Below are positions 20,175 through 34,734 of a stretch of 64,000 nt of DNA, in pieces (positions within the stretch are counted from its first letter, which is position 1; each line of letters begins with the position of its first letter). The notes beneath the pieces are model-generated. The model was not told the DNA's origin. It was given only the letters and a program-made list of their open reading frames with translations, and did no database searches. Source of the DNA: Metaphire vulgaris (Eukaryota; Annelida; Clitellata; Crassiclitellata; Megascolecidae); contig CM030862.1 of the NCBI GenBank assembly GCA_018105865.1, positions 10,461,306 through 10,525,305 of the forward strand, read 5' to 3'. A program made the translations under genes and the position numbers.

Positions 20175-22069
20175 GTCTCAGGCCAAAAATTAATATCAGG
20201 TCACACTTTGCCTCAGTTGCACAAATGGCAGGTATTTGGCAAGAATGCTGTAAAAATATTACATGTACTCCTGTTTGAAGCATGTATATTAGTATATATT
20301 ATGTATACAGTATACAGTATATATAATTAAAATTATGTAGGCCTATGTCTGATGTTTTATAGTCTTGTTTTGTCTTAATGGCATTAGGGGGTCGTCGGCA
20401 TACTGTATACGTTGACAGAAGACTAACTAGCACATAGATAACACACTGAGACAGGTCTACAGTAGGCCTATATACGCAGACCAGCATTTGCAAAATTAAG
20501 GTAAATCTATATCATGCTTATTTAGCGACTGCAACAAACGCAAAGTAAAGTTTATTGCTTCCACTCATAGATGATATTGAATAAGCGTACAGATATCGTT
20601 AAACCACATAGTAAAGTAATAAAACCACAGTTAATTTTGTCTTCAAAGACAAAAGCCAGTGTCGTAATTAGTATAAAACAGTCTAATTGAAGAACATAAT
20701 ATGAAGTCAAATTTTATGGCTTAAATCTAAATCTAAAATTATTCATTAATGAAATAAATACAAATTGATTCTTATCAAAATGGAACAATGTTATTAATAT
20801 CTGGACTGCTAAATAAACAGACAAAGTTGATGCTGTCAGTAGGTATCAAAATGGAAATTTGAAATTTCCGGAAGGGAAGGGCAAACCCCTGGCCCTAAGA
20901 AAACCCTGGCCCTAAGAATGTGGTAGAAATCTAGTAAATTGTAAATATGAAATAATTAGCAGACAAAAATAACATAAGTCCTTGAGATAGCGAAGAGTTT
21001 AATTAACTGGATAAGTTTCTTACTTAGAAATTTAGTAAATTATACATATGTGATAATTAGCAGACAAAATCAACATAATTCATTGAGATAGCAATAAATT
21101 TAATCAATTAATTGGATAAGTTTGTTATTTGTAAAGTAGTATATATAGGACTAAGTTATTTTATATTTTTTATATTTTAAATTCACTTAAATTTATTATA
21201 TTAGTTATACAGGAGGGGAGGGGGTTTGAACAAGTTTGAGAGTTGTTGACAGAGGAGGGGGTCAAGAGAAGTTGACGTCAACAATTTCACTTTTTACGAA
21301 AAAAATCAACAAATAGGAAATTTCATGGAATACTACTTATTACACTGGAAAAAAGCATGGCAAAAAAGGTCATCACCACCACATTTTGACACTCGATGAG
21401 CAAAAAAGGCAAAAAAATGGTCATCACCGCAATAAATAATAACCTTGTTATTGGGACCTGTCATTGATCTTAAGGGGCGGGGTTAAAAGTTTTGACGTAA
21501 TTATGGGGGATAAGTGAAAGTTGACTGTTGTTGACAAGGGGAGGGGGTCAAAAATTGCCCAATAATTGTTGACATAATTAATGTACAGCCCCATATATTA
21601 ACGTTTGACAGTAAGCACTGCGTATCATATGAAAACCATATATCTATATCTTAAACAAACAACATGCAGTATCATTATCGGCCAAACAGTTTTCGAAAGT
21701 GTTACTCATAAAACAAGATAGCGAAGAACGACGTCTGCATAACATAAACATGTATAAAAAATGTTGCATGTGGAGGAAAAAACGACCCAAAATTAAAACT
21801 GTCACAAATTCCGAATTGCTGGTTGATAAATATTAGGGTTTGGCGGTGGTAGCGTCCCCTCAAAAATTATTTCTCGTGCAATTTTTACACAGAGATAATA
21901 TGACCAGCCAGAATTTCAAATTGAGCTTCTCAACACCATAAAAGTAGACCTACAATAGACGTAATCCGAACTTGTACCGGTGCTGCTGAGATCACTGTCG
22001 GGTATCACCTCTAGAACCCGGAATAAGGAGGCGAATCGCACGCAGTCAATATACCTTAAAGTGTCATCC
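20172..22069. other. AT-rich stretch without a supported gene
   Basis: It shows two near-repeats of 'gataattagcagacaaaa' (around 20950 and 21050), plain AT-rich DNA and some G-rich patches around 21200-21550. No convincing exon or structured RNA was seen. Confidence 0.4.
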
Positions 22070-22262
22070 AGGAATATTTCTAGGATTGTGAATTTGGGGG
22101 AGGGTGTCGACCTCAAATTAGGGGTGTCCGGAGCTAATCAGTATGGATTTTGTACGCATACCATTGTCACATTACCATTTTTTTGGGGGGGTGTCGACCT
22201 CAAATTGAGGTGGGGAGCTGTTGGGAGGAGTTGAGTGTTAGGGGGTGTAAAAATACCCCTGG
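22070..22262. mobile_element. hAT-like MITE, family G
   Basis: Inserted with a perfect 8-bp duplication tgtcatcc (22062-22069 and 22263-22270). Shares 'atttctaggattgtgaattt' with 14035-14215. Confidence 0.85.
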
Positions 22263-22360
22263 TGTCATCCATTTTGCGTCTCTTCCGTCACTCCTTGGGT
22301 ATGCCATAGAGCAGCAATATAAAGAAGGCGGATGTCTGAGATTCTTAACTATCGTCTTAC

Positions 22361-22562
22361 GGTGTCGAAGAACGCTGACACCTGAAACCGTTGCTCAAAG
22401 GTAGGGACAGACCCAGTAGTGGAAAATACAGGCTCGATCGTGAGACCGACCGCTTTTACCGCTACAGGTGCATTTGTATACATTTGGTCTGTCCATATTG
22501 TATTCCATGAACGAATCGGTACCGCCTTCGGTCGTGCAGAACGCTCGCAGCAGGAACCTATC
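22361..22562 (-). CDS. Exon resembling the start of a Cys-loop receptor ligand-binding domain
   Basis: On the minus strand a good acceptor (TTCACTTTTCACCGTTTTTAG) is followed by a 67-codon frame and a GTAAGA donor. The centre reads APVAVKAVGLTIEPV, then TFEQRFQVSAFFDT. This follows the pattern P-V-x-V at the start, an EQ-x-F turn and an FF before the next exon, as in beta strands 1-2 of pentameric ligand-gated channels. The acceptor is phase 2. A hydrophobic leader-like frame lies upstream near 24232 (MSLVLVDLLSVAVASC), but its splice link is unproven. The family call is tentative. Confidence 0.35.
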
Positions 22563-22621
22563 CTAAAAACGGTGAAAAGTGAAGCACTTAGAAAACAACT
22601 ATTACTTGAAAAGTCGATTAA

Positions 22622-22622
<1 letters not shown>

Positions 22623-22720
<98 letters not shown>

Positions 22721-22766
22721 ATTATCATTATTACTATATTATCATTATTATCATGATTATAATTAC
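22623..22766 (+). repeat. (ATT)n microsatellite
   Basis: ATT array with ATC interruptions. A shorter ATT array lies at 22926-22982. Confidence 0.9.
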
Positions 22767-22941
22767 TATATTATTACGGGGATATTTTTACACCCCTAAC
22801 ACCCCACACACACAATCTGAGACCGAAACGCCCCCGAACCCCCAGTCTGAGAGCCAGATGACCTCTTTTTGCTTGTCAGACTTTTTCTTCAGAGGACCCC
22901 GTCATAATCCTATAAGTAACTCTGATATTATTATTACTACA

Positions 22942-22981
<40 letters not shown>

Positions 22982-23493
22982 ATTGTTATTAAAGTTGTTT
23001 AAGTCATTCACAACACAGTTAAGAATCGTAAATGAGATCAAGTGAGAGGTGAACAACTTGTCAAAGTTGTCTCTGGGACCCTCCGGTTGTATGTTAAGAA
23101 TACTATACTCCGCCAAACAATTCCAACTCCTTGAGTAGCTCTAAGCAGTGGCGGCTTGATAATCCTAGTTGAAGTAACCCCAACTGATATTATTGTTAAG
23201 ATACATGAAAACAGATTAAACGAGAGTGATATTTCATTTATATGGTATGGAAAACACTGTAACGACGAAGGAGGTAGTTTATTACCCCTTAGCTTAAAAA
23301 AAGCGTTGAGTTGGAACAATACGTTGCTGTAGGTTACGATTTCCCTGTATGACTTTAACCAATGGAAGGACTGTTGTTACAGCAGATGCGTACTATAGTG
23401 CGCAAAACTTTCAGCGGATTGATGAAACACTCGAATTAGAAACAGATTTTCTTGATTCTCCGTCATCGTTGCGTAAAATCGTACAAAGATAGG

Positions 23494-23692
23494 CAGTGGC
23501 GTAGCCAGGATTTCCGGAAGGGGGGTTTGAAAATAAATTCGTCGATGACCGCCAAGGAGGGATTTTTACCCCCAAAATCGCCAAAAATCGCCTAAAAACA
23601 AAAATTGCATGGAAATGCATCAAATTTTTTCCCGCCGTCCAAGGGGGTTTAACCCCCAACCCCTCCCGTGGCTACGCCACTGATGATAGGAT
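23494..23692. mobile_element. hAT-like MITE, family D
   Basis: Ends cagtggcgtagccagg and gtggctacgccactg. The flanks aagatagg and atgatagg match at 6 of 8 bases. Confidence 0.75.
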
Positions 23693-23915
23693 TGACAATA
23701 CTGTCCGTCTCAATTTTATTCTACAGCGCTAAAAATGCAACACTTTTCAGCCATTTCAAACCGCACACTATACTGCACACAGTCTTTCAAAAATCTACTC
23801 TTCATCATAAACATTTCAAAAGGTTGCAAAGATGTCTATAGCGTCAGCCGTTGTTGTAGAAAATGCAATAATAATTATAGAATGGTGACGATGAAGAGGG
23901 CAGACTGATCGGCGG

Positions 23916-24118
23916 CAGTGGCGGCTCCACCGGAGGGGGGCAGGGAGGGCCCGTGCCCCCTATTGAGTGCCTGGCCCCTGAAGGTGTGCTCCTCCGTTTG
24001 GACCTCAAACCCTATACTTAATGCTACATACATTAAACAACAAATGGTTGCCCCCGCGATTAGAAGTTGCCGCCCCAACGCCCCCCCCCCAACTTGCCAA
24101 CTCCTGGAACCGCCACTG
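23916..24118. mobile_element. hAT-like MITE, family C (cagtggcggctccac)
   Basis: A perfect 8-bp duplication atcggcgg flanks it (23908-23915 and 24119-24126). The ends are cagtggcggctcc and ggaaccgccactg. Confidence 0.85.
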
Positions 24119-24944
24119 ATCGGCGGAGGTTTCAGACAAATCACAAAGTGATGTACTGGTTCCTGGAGACTTGATCTGGAAACAACTAGCCACTGCCACT
24201 GACAGTAGGTCTACGAGTACGAGGGACATCAACAGAAGAGATTTCTGCCGAGTATCGAGTGAAATGACTACAAAGTCGATCGCCAGATGAACCGTGTCTT
24301 AAGATAACTGGTTCCCTGAATCACAAGTTTTATAGACGACAAAATATTATAAAATCGATTCTCTGCAGAGGCGGTTCCATGTTGGGGATGACTGGGATGA
24401 ATCCCCCCACCGGTCCACCAAAATGCGTCTTCAATTGAAGATGATCGTCTAAACGGATTAGCCTTAATGTATATCCACAAAGATATGGACATATCCATAG
24501 ACAATGTCATCGACAAATTCGCTTCCAGCAATAGAAAACTCGATTTTGCACTATGACTTTGTACAAACAGACTAAAATGGCTTTTATAAATTGTCAATTC
24601 TGAACAATATATTGTACAAATCAAATCTATAGATTATTCTAAACCACTTACATATAATTCCTTTGACAATTGGCGGGATCTTCCTAGAAATTCATTGCCC
24701 CCCACCAATTTCCTAGAAATTCATTGCATATCCCCAAAAAGTTTTTTGAAACCGCCAATGGTTGCCTTTAGCTATTTCAAGAAAGATTAAGCACATAAGA
24801 ATAAGCAGCTACTGCTTTACCACTTTTCAAAGCGCTATATCAATTTACGAGATTTTACTTCCTTACTTATGTCTTGCTTCTAGCTATTGTCACGGAGTCG
24901 CAGAGTTCTGTTTTCTTGGCATAAATTTCAATCAAGCAGAATAC

Positions 24945-27896
<2,952 letters not shown>

Positions 27897-28543
27897 CTGC
27901 TCCGTTCAACCCTTGGAGGTTCGTACAAGATATTCTCTCTTCCCCTATACAAATTGATTCAGCTCTTAGTGATAAAATATAAAATATATATACACTTTTG
28001 CGTTGTAGGCGATAAAACAGGCAGCCAGCTAAAATGCATGAAATAAGGAAAAGAGGCTAGAAAAAACCAGAATGCATTAATTAGTGAAAACAAGTTGGTT
28101 CCTACTTCTCTCCAGAATTATTATTATCGACAGTAGAAATGTAATCATGTCGTGGTAATGGTCATCATCATCATTATCGTCGTCGTCGTTATCATCCATC
28201 GTCATAATCAATATAAATCATTATCACGTATCATCATTATAAAGTTCGACTTGGTCATTGTTCAACATATCTTTGATGAAAGAAAAACGGAGAGTGAGAG
28301 AAAGGGGGAGGAGAGAGAGGGAAAGAAGTCAGAGATCATCATCATCATCATTATCATCATCATCATCATCATCAACATCATCATCTCAAAGTCCCCTCAG
28401 GAACCATCGAGACCAGTACCTTGTCGAATGATCCTTTTCCAATTTTCTCCCATAGTGTGTTCGGCTATGAAATTCCCTTTAAAGTTTAAAAATCTGTAGC
28501 GAACATTGTGAAAATATTCTATGGCTGCTAGATTTACTCTATG

Positions 28544-29022
28544 ACAATGGTTCTCAAATTGTGGTCCGCGGTCCTATAGGGGACCGCCAAGCGGTTTCAG
28601 GGGGACCGTGAAGGGAATTCTTTCTCAAGATGTCGTCCAAACACCTCAGAAAACAAAACACGCGGCTGGTTCTAGGCAGTGTTTATTCTAGGCATTCTCT
28701 GGGGGAATTCCCCCCCACCCAAGTTTGAAATTTCTCCCAATTTTTTGACATTTTGGCAAGTGGTATAACCTCCTCTCCAATGTCTGCCCCAACTGTAAAC
28801 TTCCCCCAATGAATATAGCCACTGCTACGAAGAGTTCTGATTCCATTTGAATTTAAATTTTATGATTAAAATTTGCAATTCTATGATTAAATAATTGATA
28901 GACAAAACAGGTATAGCCTATATCTGTATGTTGATGGAAGTTAATTGAAATTTTCTAAGAATCGCGATTCATCAAAAAATTTCTAAGGGACGCAAGAAAT
29001 CCTATAAAGTTTGAGAACCGCC
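28544..29022. mobile_element. hAT-like element (ggttctcaaa ends), interrupted
   Basis: Opens caatggttctcaaattgtgg and closes 'aagtttgagaaccgccg'. A family A-like MITE sits inside at 28677-28824. No clean target duplication was seen. Confidence 0.55.
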
Positions 29023-29228
29023 GATCTCTTCGATACCTCGCACCGCGAAAATATTAATTGTAGCCTACGTAAACAACAAATGCAAGAGACATCGCTCGAC
29101 GCTTTGCGAGTTTTAGTCCTTCAACGGGTAACTTAGTCACTGCCCAAGAAATAAAAACACCTAGTGAAACTGCAAATCGTCTGTGCATTCTTAGTTCCTT
29201 CTAACTTAATTAAGATCATGAAATCGCG

Positions 29229-29341
29229 TTACTGCGTAGACTGCTGTTCGCCGTCTTGACCGTTAACGGCTTCTTCCATGACTGGTTTCGGTGCAGTGGT
29301 CCAAACCGATTTCGCGTCTACGAAGTTCGGAATTAGCATTG
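29229..29341 (-). CDS. Possible terminal exon of an unknown gene
   Basis: A minus frame reads MLIPNFVDAKSVWTTAPKPV, then MEEAVNGQDGEQQSTQ and TAA. It is GC-rich in an AT-rich setting, with an AG acceptor (CATAAG) in phase 1 just upstream. No domain is recognised. It is on the same strand as the coiled-coil gene but has its own stop, so it would belong to a gene extending rightwards. Confidence 0.3.
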
Positions 29342-29659
29342 CTTATGCTGGTACGGTTGTGGTGTGTTTCGGCTTCTGATGCATCACGTTTACAAGATAA
29401 TTTGCCTGTAACTATACGACCTTGGCTTAATAATTGTTAGAACTTATTTTTCGCAGTCACGTGACTTGTTTTCTCGCGCTGCAATTTGTCCATCCCGTGA
29501 ATATCCGTGTGTCAATTCTATATATGACCGATTGCACTCTGTAGCAAATACTATGTGCCCTATAGAAGTCATATTGCTTGAACTCTTTCTGGAACGGTGT
29601 TCTTTTTAATGACGATTTGAACTGAAAGTCCATAGATTGTGTTGATATGTGCATCATCA

Positions 29660-29852
29660 CAGTGGCGGCTCCACCGGGGGAGCCAGGGGGCCCGTGCCCC
29701 CCTATTGACTGCCTGGCCCCCAGTGCCCCCCCCCCCAGTTGGGACCCTATACTTAATGCTACATGCATTAAACAACAAATGGTTGGCCCCCATGATTAGA
29801 AGTTGCCCCCCCCCAACGGCCCCCCACTTGCCAAATCCTAGAGCCGCCACTG
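29660..29852. mobile_element. hAT-like MITE, family C
   Basis: A perfect 8-bp duplication catcatca flanks it (29652-29659 and 29853-29860). Ends cagtggcggctcc and gagccgccactg. Confidence 0.85.
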
Positions 29853-29865
29853 CATCATCATGTTC

Positions 29866-30640
29866 TCTGTCCTGGGACAGGTTCAGGGCTGCATTGTTTC
29901 CATTCCTCTCTGCGTCTTGCTTCCTCCTTGACTTCTGCAGAGGTCTTGTGACGCTGTGCATCTGTTTTCATCGCCCAGTCCAGTAGCATCTTCCTGGGTC
30001 TCCCCTTTGTCTTTCTTCCTGATATACTTCCCTCAATTACTGTTCTGAGTAATGATTCTCCTCTTAGTACAGTACGTGACCAATCCAGTTCCTCTGTCTT
30101 TTTTGATGGTACTGATTATCGATCTGTGTTCCTCCACCATCTGTAGTACTTCGTCGTTTGTTTTCTTGTCCGTCCATTTGATGTTTTCCATTCTTCTCCA
30201 TATCCACATTTCGAATGCTTCCAGCTTTTGTATGTCCTTCTTCTGGAGAGTCCAGGTGTCTGAGGCACATAATGTGACACTCCATATCAACGGTTTTATC
30301 AGTCCCTTCTTTAGTTCTCTATTTAGGCCTCCTCTTACCAGTTCTCCTCTGTCCAAAAGGCTTGTTTTCCCATCGCTATTCTTCTCTTTATCTCCTCCTG
30401 GCATCTGGAATCTTCTGTTATCAGGCTCACAAGGTAGCAGAACTGTGCAACCTGTTCCAGTTCTGTTCCATCAACCGTAATGGTGAATCTAGGTGGATTT
30501 TTGCTCTATGTTATCACCATGCAAGATTTTTGTTTCTATAGAGTGTATATTTTCATGCCATATTCTTTTGATGTTGTATTTAGTTTGTCCATTATTCTTT
30601 GTATAGTTCTCTTTCACTGCTTGATATGTGCACAGTGCAG
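29866..30640 (-). mobile_element. RTE-type LINE reverse transcriptase C-terminal fragment
   Basis: The minus frame 30404-30033 reads through GELVRGGLNRELKKGLIKPL, MWIWRRMENIKWTDKKTNDE and STIKKDRGTG, characteristic of the region after the RT domain in RTE/BovB-like LINEs. After a frame change it continues GRPRKMLLDWAMKTDAQRH. It is truncated and inactive. Confidence 0.75.
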
Positions 30641-31019
30641 TAGTAAAACGCCCTTCATTTAGAACACTGATTACACGGGGCTCGGCTGCAAATAATATGT
30701 TCGCACGGAAGAGAGACTGAGTTAATTGTTTACCATAGGGGCAGTGAAACAGCTGCTGCAGAGTAAACAGTTAAAATTGTTTTTATGTACGAATTCCCAT
30801 AGCAGTTGACTTGCTGCGAAGCGATTACCTCGACAGCTCAGTACTTTGGATAATTATTTCAACGGGTTGGTTTAAATTACCAATTTGCATGCAGGAGCTC
30901 AAGTTGCGAAACACAACTGACTGTTAGAGACAGGAAAACAAAATAGGAAAACATAGGATAGGAACGATACGATAGGAAAACAAAAACTCAACAGTCATTA
31001 GCTGTTATTGACGTTATAA

Positions 31020-31020
<1 letters not shown>

Positions 31021-31103
<83 letters not shown>

Positions 31104-31113
31104 TATTATTATT
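31021..31113 (+). repeat. (ATT)n microsatellite
   Basis: About 30 ATT units. Confidence 0.95.
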
Positions 31114-31537
31114 GAAACAAAAATCTCTTGGGGCAGTCCTCTTCTCTCCAACTCTATCCAGGATGACTTGGTGTATGTCCGCGGGCGTTCGACCTCACCG
31201 TGGAAGGCGAGGGTTTGGGCGTTTGTATTAATCTTAGACCCTATGATAAATCAAAGTCGTCGATTCACTGCAAGACAGTACTTTTGAAACAGAGAAAATC
31301 TAGATAAAATCACAGCGCTATTTATGTATCGACAGCGATACATACCAATCTAGTACGACGTACTAGATTGCCAAAGCGAATAGCGATGCTAAACTAAAAT
31401 CTCACTTAAACGACGTACTTATTTAAGACTTGTCTTCTGACTCCTATATCACCAAATCTGTACAACAGTTCAGAGCGGTATGTCCTTGCTCTACCGAGTT
31501 CTATACGCAACAAGAAGGAGCCCTTGCCGCGTTTTTT

Positions 31538-31600
31538 AGATCTCTCGCGATATCCCCGCGATATTCTCGCGATCCTCTCGCGATACTCCCGCGATACTGA
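31538..31600 (+). repeat. Cluster of CGCGAT palindromic motifs
   Basis: Five spaced copies of (T/C)CGCGAT(A/C) in 55 bp (tctcgcgatat, cccgcgatatt and so on), followed by GC-rich sequence and an (ATT/GTT) tract. It resembles clustered TCTCGCGA promoter elements, but no gene start is evident. Confidence 0.5.
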
Positions 31601-32107
31601 GGGGGTGCTGGCGCCCCTGGCGAATAGGCGGGGTTCCGTTCCATTATTATTGTTATTGTTATTGTTATTATTGTTATCAGAGCAGGCGCGTGACTTTCGG
31701 GGGCAGCCCCTGCAATTTTTACGAGCGCAACGTTTTTGAAATGTATTGACAAGCAAAAAACAAAACAAGTACTATTTAGGAATAAGAAAAATGAAAATTC
31801 CTAAATATCCGAGGCCGCGGGGCCCCCTGCGGCCGCAGGCTTTGCAAGCCCCACGCGCCGGCTCTGATTGTTACTGTATTATTATTATTATTATTATTAT
31901 TTATGTAGCGCTATTGGATTTTAAGTTCATATCGGAAGAGAGCGGAACACGACATTTCTAAGATTTCGATGACTAGCACGTTTTCGTCCAGAGCTAGGGT
32001 TTTTGGAGAAAGACACCGTGTAGACACTTTTCCATTTCAGCGAGAAGCAAGCACACTTTGAATTCGATATGGACTGCAATCAGAAGCCAATGCGAGCTAT
32101 GTTTGGC

Positions 32108-32282
32108 CAGTGTTTAATCTAGACTCTGGACTCCGGGGGACTGACAAGGCCGGGGGAAGTCAGCTCAAGGGCTGCTGTTAGTTGATGATGTAAAATGCTG
32201 AAATTTCCGGGGAAGAATCTGAAATTTCCCGGAAGGGGGAGGGCAATTTCCTCCCCCCGGAAACGGCCTAGATTAAACCCTG
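32108..32282. mobile_element. hAT-like MITE, family B (cagtgtttaatctag)
   Basis: Ends cagtgtttaatctagac and ggcctagattaaaccctg. The interior ggaagtcagct...gttgatgatg is shared with 43974-44142. Confidence 0.75.
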
Positions 32283-32560
32283 TGCATGGCCGTCGGTGGT
32301 AGAACCAAAGGGAAAACGAGGCGATATATGCTGTGCTGGGATAACTGGTTGGAGTTTCGAGTTTATACGAATTTTGCAGGACTCAATTCTGAAGTTCTGA
32401 ACAAGAAGGTGTTGCAGCAATCTAGGCGGGCGAGCAGTAAGCAAACAACGGGCGACAGACGCCGCCCTGTGGGTCTACATCCGGTCCGCTAATGCACTGG
32501 TAAACTCATCGAGGTTAAGTTTTTCTTTTCGTTTCGCGAGTATCCTGGGGATTGTCTTGC
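32283..32560. other. GC-richer stretch, unassigned
   Basis: A 68-codon plus frame (32286-32492) runs through it with no recognisable motif and weak splice context. I see nothing definite. Confidence 0.15.
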
Positions 32561-32841
32561 TGTTCGTATGTAGAGAAAATGGGCATCTATACTGGTAGCA
32601 ATTATCCTTTTCAATGTTTTCTTCTGTTGTATTTTCACATCATGTAGATTGATGGTGCACCGCTAATTAAGGCCCGAACTATTAAAACATCCGTTTTCTA
32701 GGTGGAGTAGATCTTCTAACTCGACGTTCGGGTACGCTAAGGTTTTCTGTTTTCCGTGTTGCGACGTTTTTCTGAAGGGGCTTAAAATTATTTAAAGTAA
32801 GACCATCCGAACAAAAATTCTGGAACGAAACCACTTGTCAG

Positions 32842-32949
<108 letters not shown>

Positions 32950-33464
32950 AGAGGATATAGGGGCGTAGTCAGGAATTTGATTTGAAACTTTTGCCTGGTG
33001 TGTCCGTGTGTCCGATATTTATTCGGGGTTCGTGAAATAAGCATTCTGGAGTTGGGGGCATGAATGACCCGTGGTGGCCGTGAGGGCATCGCTCTGTAAA
33101 ACTGGACTTATGACGGACTCTTAAGTTATATTCGCTGAAACCATTTCTTATAAGTTTCTCTTTTTCAACCACTAATCAATTATAGGTCCTACATTACAAT
33201 ATCAAAAACCACTATATCGACTGCCTTAATAAATATGTCGGCTTCTGAGTAGGTAGAGCTCTAGTCCTGAAGTTCCGAGAAGTCGGTATCTCGCCCCTCC
33301 CATCTAACCGTCTTAGCGACCTCCCCCCGGACACGCCTCCACAATAGCTTAATTCAACTTTTAGTACAGAATTTCAATTTCATCACTCTCAAACTTCATC
33401 ATCGTCGTCGTCATCATCAACTAACTAGCAGCAATAGCTAGGCTCAATACATACATTTCCAGGT

Positions 33465-33615
33465 CATATGTCTTTTGTCAATCTTCTTCCTTCTGTGAAT
33501 GAAAATCCTTTCAACTCCACGTCTTCCCTGATGTTTTCCATTCACTTTTTCTTGGTCTTCCTCGGCCGTTATTTCTTTTCATTTGTTGTAAACTTACTAT
33601 CTTCGTTAAACCTAC
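33465..33615 (-). mobile_element. RTE-type LINE C-terminal relic
   Basis: The minus strand reads GRPRKK.WMENIREDVELKGF with frame breaks, the conserved extreme C-terminus of RTE-like LINE ORF2. A compound ACT/GCT/ATT array lies on its right. Confidence 0.5.
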
Positions 33616-33636
33616 CGTATATGCCAATATATTCAT

Positions 33637-33638
<2 letters not shown>

Positions 33639-33700
<62 letters not shown>

Positions 33701-33734
33701 GCTGCTGCTACTGCTACTACTGCTACTGCTACTG

Positions 33735-33830
<96 letters not shown>

Positions 33831-33852
33831 CTGCTGCTGTTGCTGTTGCACC

Positions 33853-33906
<54 letters not shown>

Positions 33907-33985
33907 ACTGCTACTACTACTGCCACTACTACTACTACTTTTACTACCACTACTACTACTACTACTACTACTATTATTATTATTA

Positions 33986-34034
<49 letters not shown>
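33639..34034 (+). repeat. Compound (ACT)n-(GCT)n-(ACT)n-(ATT)n microsatellite
   Basis: Nearly 400 bp of trinucleotide units with a long GCT centre. The block order ACT to GCT to ATT parallels 8217-8780. Confidence 0.95.
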
Positions 34035-34196
34035 CATACTAGACCTACTGTATGTCAACGTGTTTATTAATTATGTTAGTGCATTTATTCTGCAGACGGA
34101 CATATCTTCGTAAGGAAGAGGAAACACAAGAGCGACCCTTTTTCCGCAAATTAATTCGTGATCTTCATATATTTGGTATCGTAGTCTTAGGGACAC

Positions 34197-34356
34197 TCAC
34201 GCCGCTCGTCCCGGATCGAAGCTGGTCTGACCGGATGAAAGCTGGCGGCGAAAGCTGCAGACCGGAGGCGCCGCCTCGGTCTTCGACTCCGAGTTACTGC
34301 TTTGAAACAGCATTGCGTCGTCGATTGAAGTGTACAGATTCAGGTCATCTTTATTT
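34197..34356 (-). CDS. Possible terminal exon of an unknown minus-strand gene
   Basis: Acceptor CTTCTTTCGATTATTTTTGCCAG, then 52 codons: NKDDLNLYTSIDDAMLFQSS, NSESKTEAAPPVC, SFRRQLSSGQTSFDPGRAA and TGA. Third positions are GC-rich, unlike the microsatellites on both sides. Without the splice, the upstream in-frame stretch is hydrophobic (LCAVINGLLSIIFA), so a membrane segment preceding a cytoplasmic tail is another reading. No family is recognised. Confidence 0.35.
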
Positions 34357-34410
34357 CTGGCAAAAATAATCGAAAGAAGTCCATTGATCACCGCACATAG
34401 TGTTATCAAC

Positions 34411-34482
34411 GACAACAACAACAACAACAACAATAATAATGATGATGATGATGATGATGATAATAATAATAATAATAATAAC

Positions 34483-34537
<55 letters not shown>
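34411..34537 (+). repeat. (AAC)n-(GAT)n-(AAT)n microsatellite
   Basis: Three consecutive blocks. Confidence 0.9.
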
Positions 34538-34596
34538 TTGAATATTCGTGACACTCCAGAGATTTAACGCAGTTGCCATCCACAGAACTTTCACAC

Positions 34597-34727
<131 letters not shown>

Positions 34728-34734
34728 GAACAAC

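Noticed and set aside
22150..22404. Plus-strand frame ending before GTAGGG (EQQYKEGGCLRFLTIVLRCR)
   Set aside because: It overlaps the better minus-strand exon 22361-22562, and half of it lies inside a MITE.
23160..23335. Plus-strand frame VEVTPTDIIVKIHENRLNES ending in TAG
   Set aside because: AT-rich codons unlike the real exons and no partner exon. Could be a decayed transposon.
29569..29961. 130-codon minus frame
   Set aside because: It is composed of a family C MITE and a LINE 3' end.
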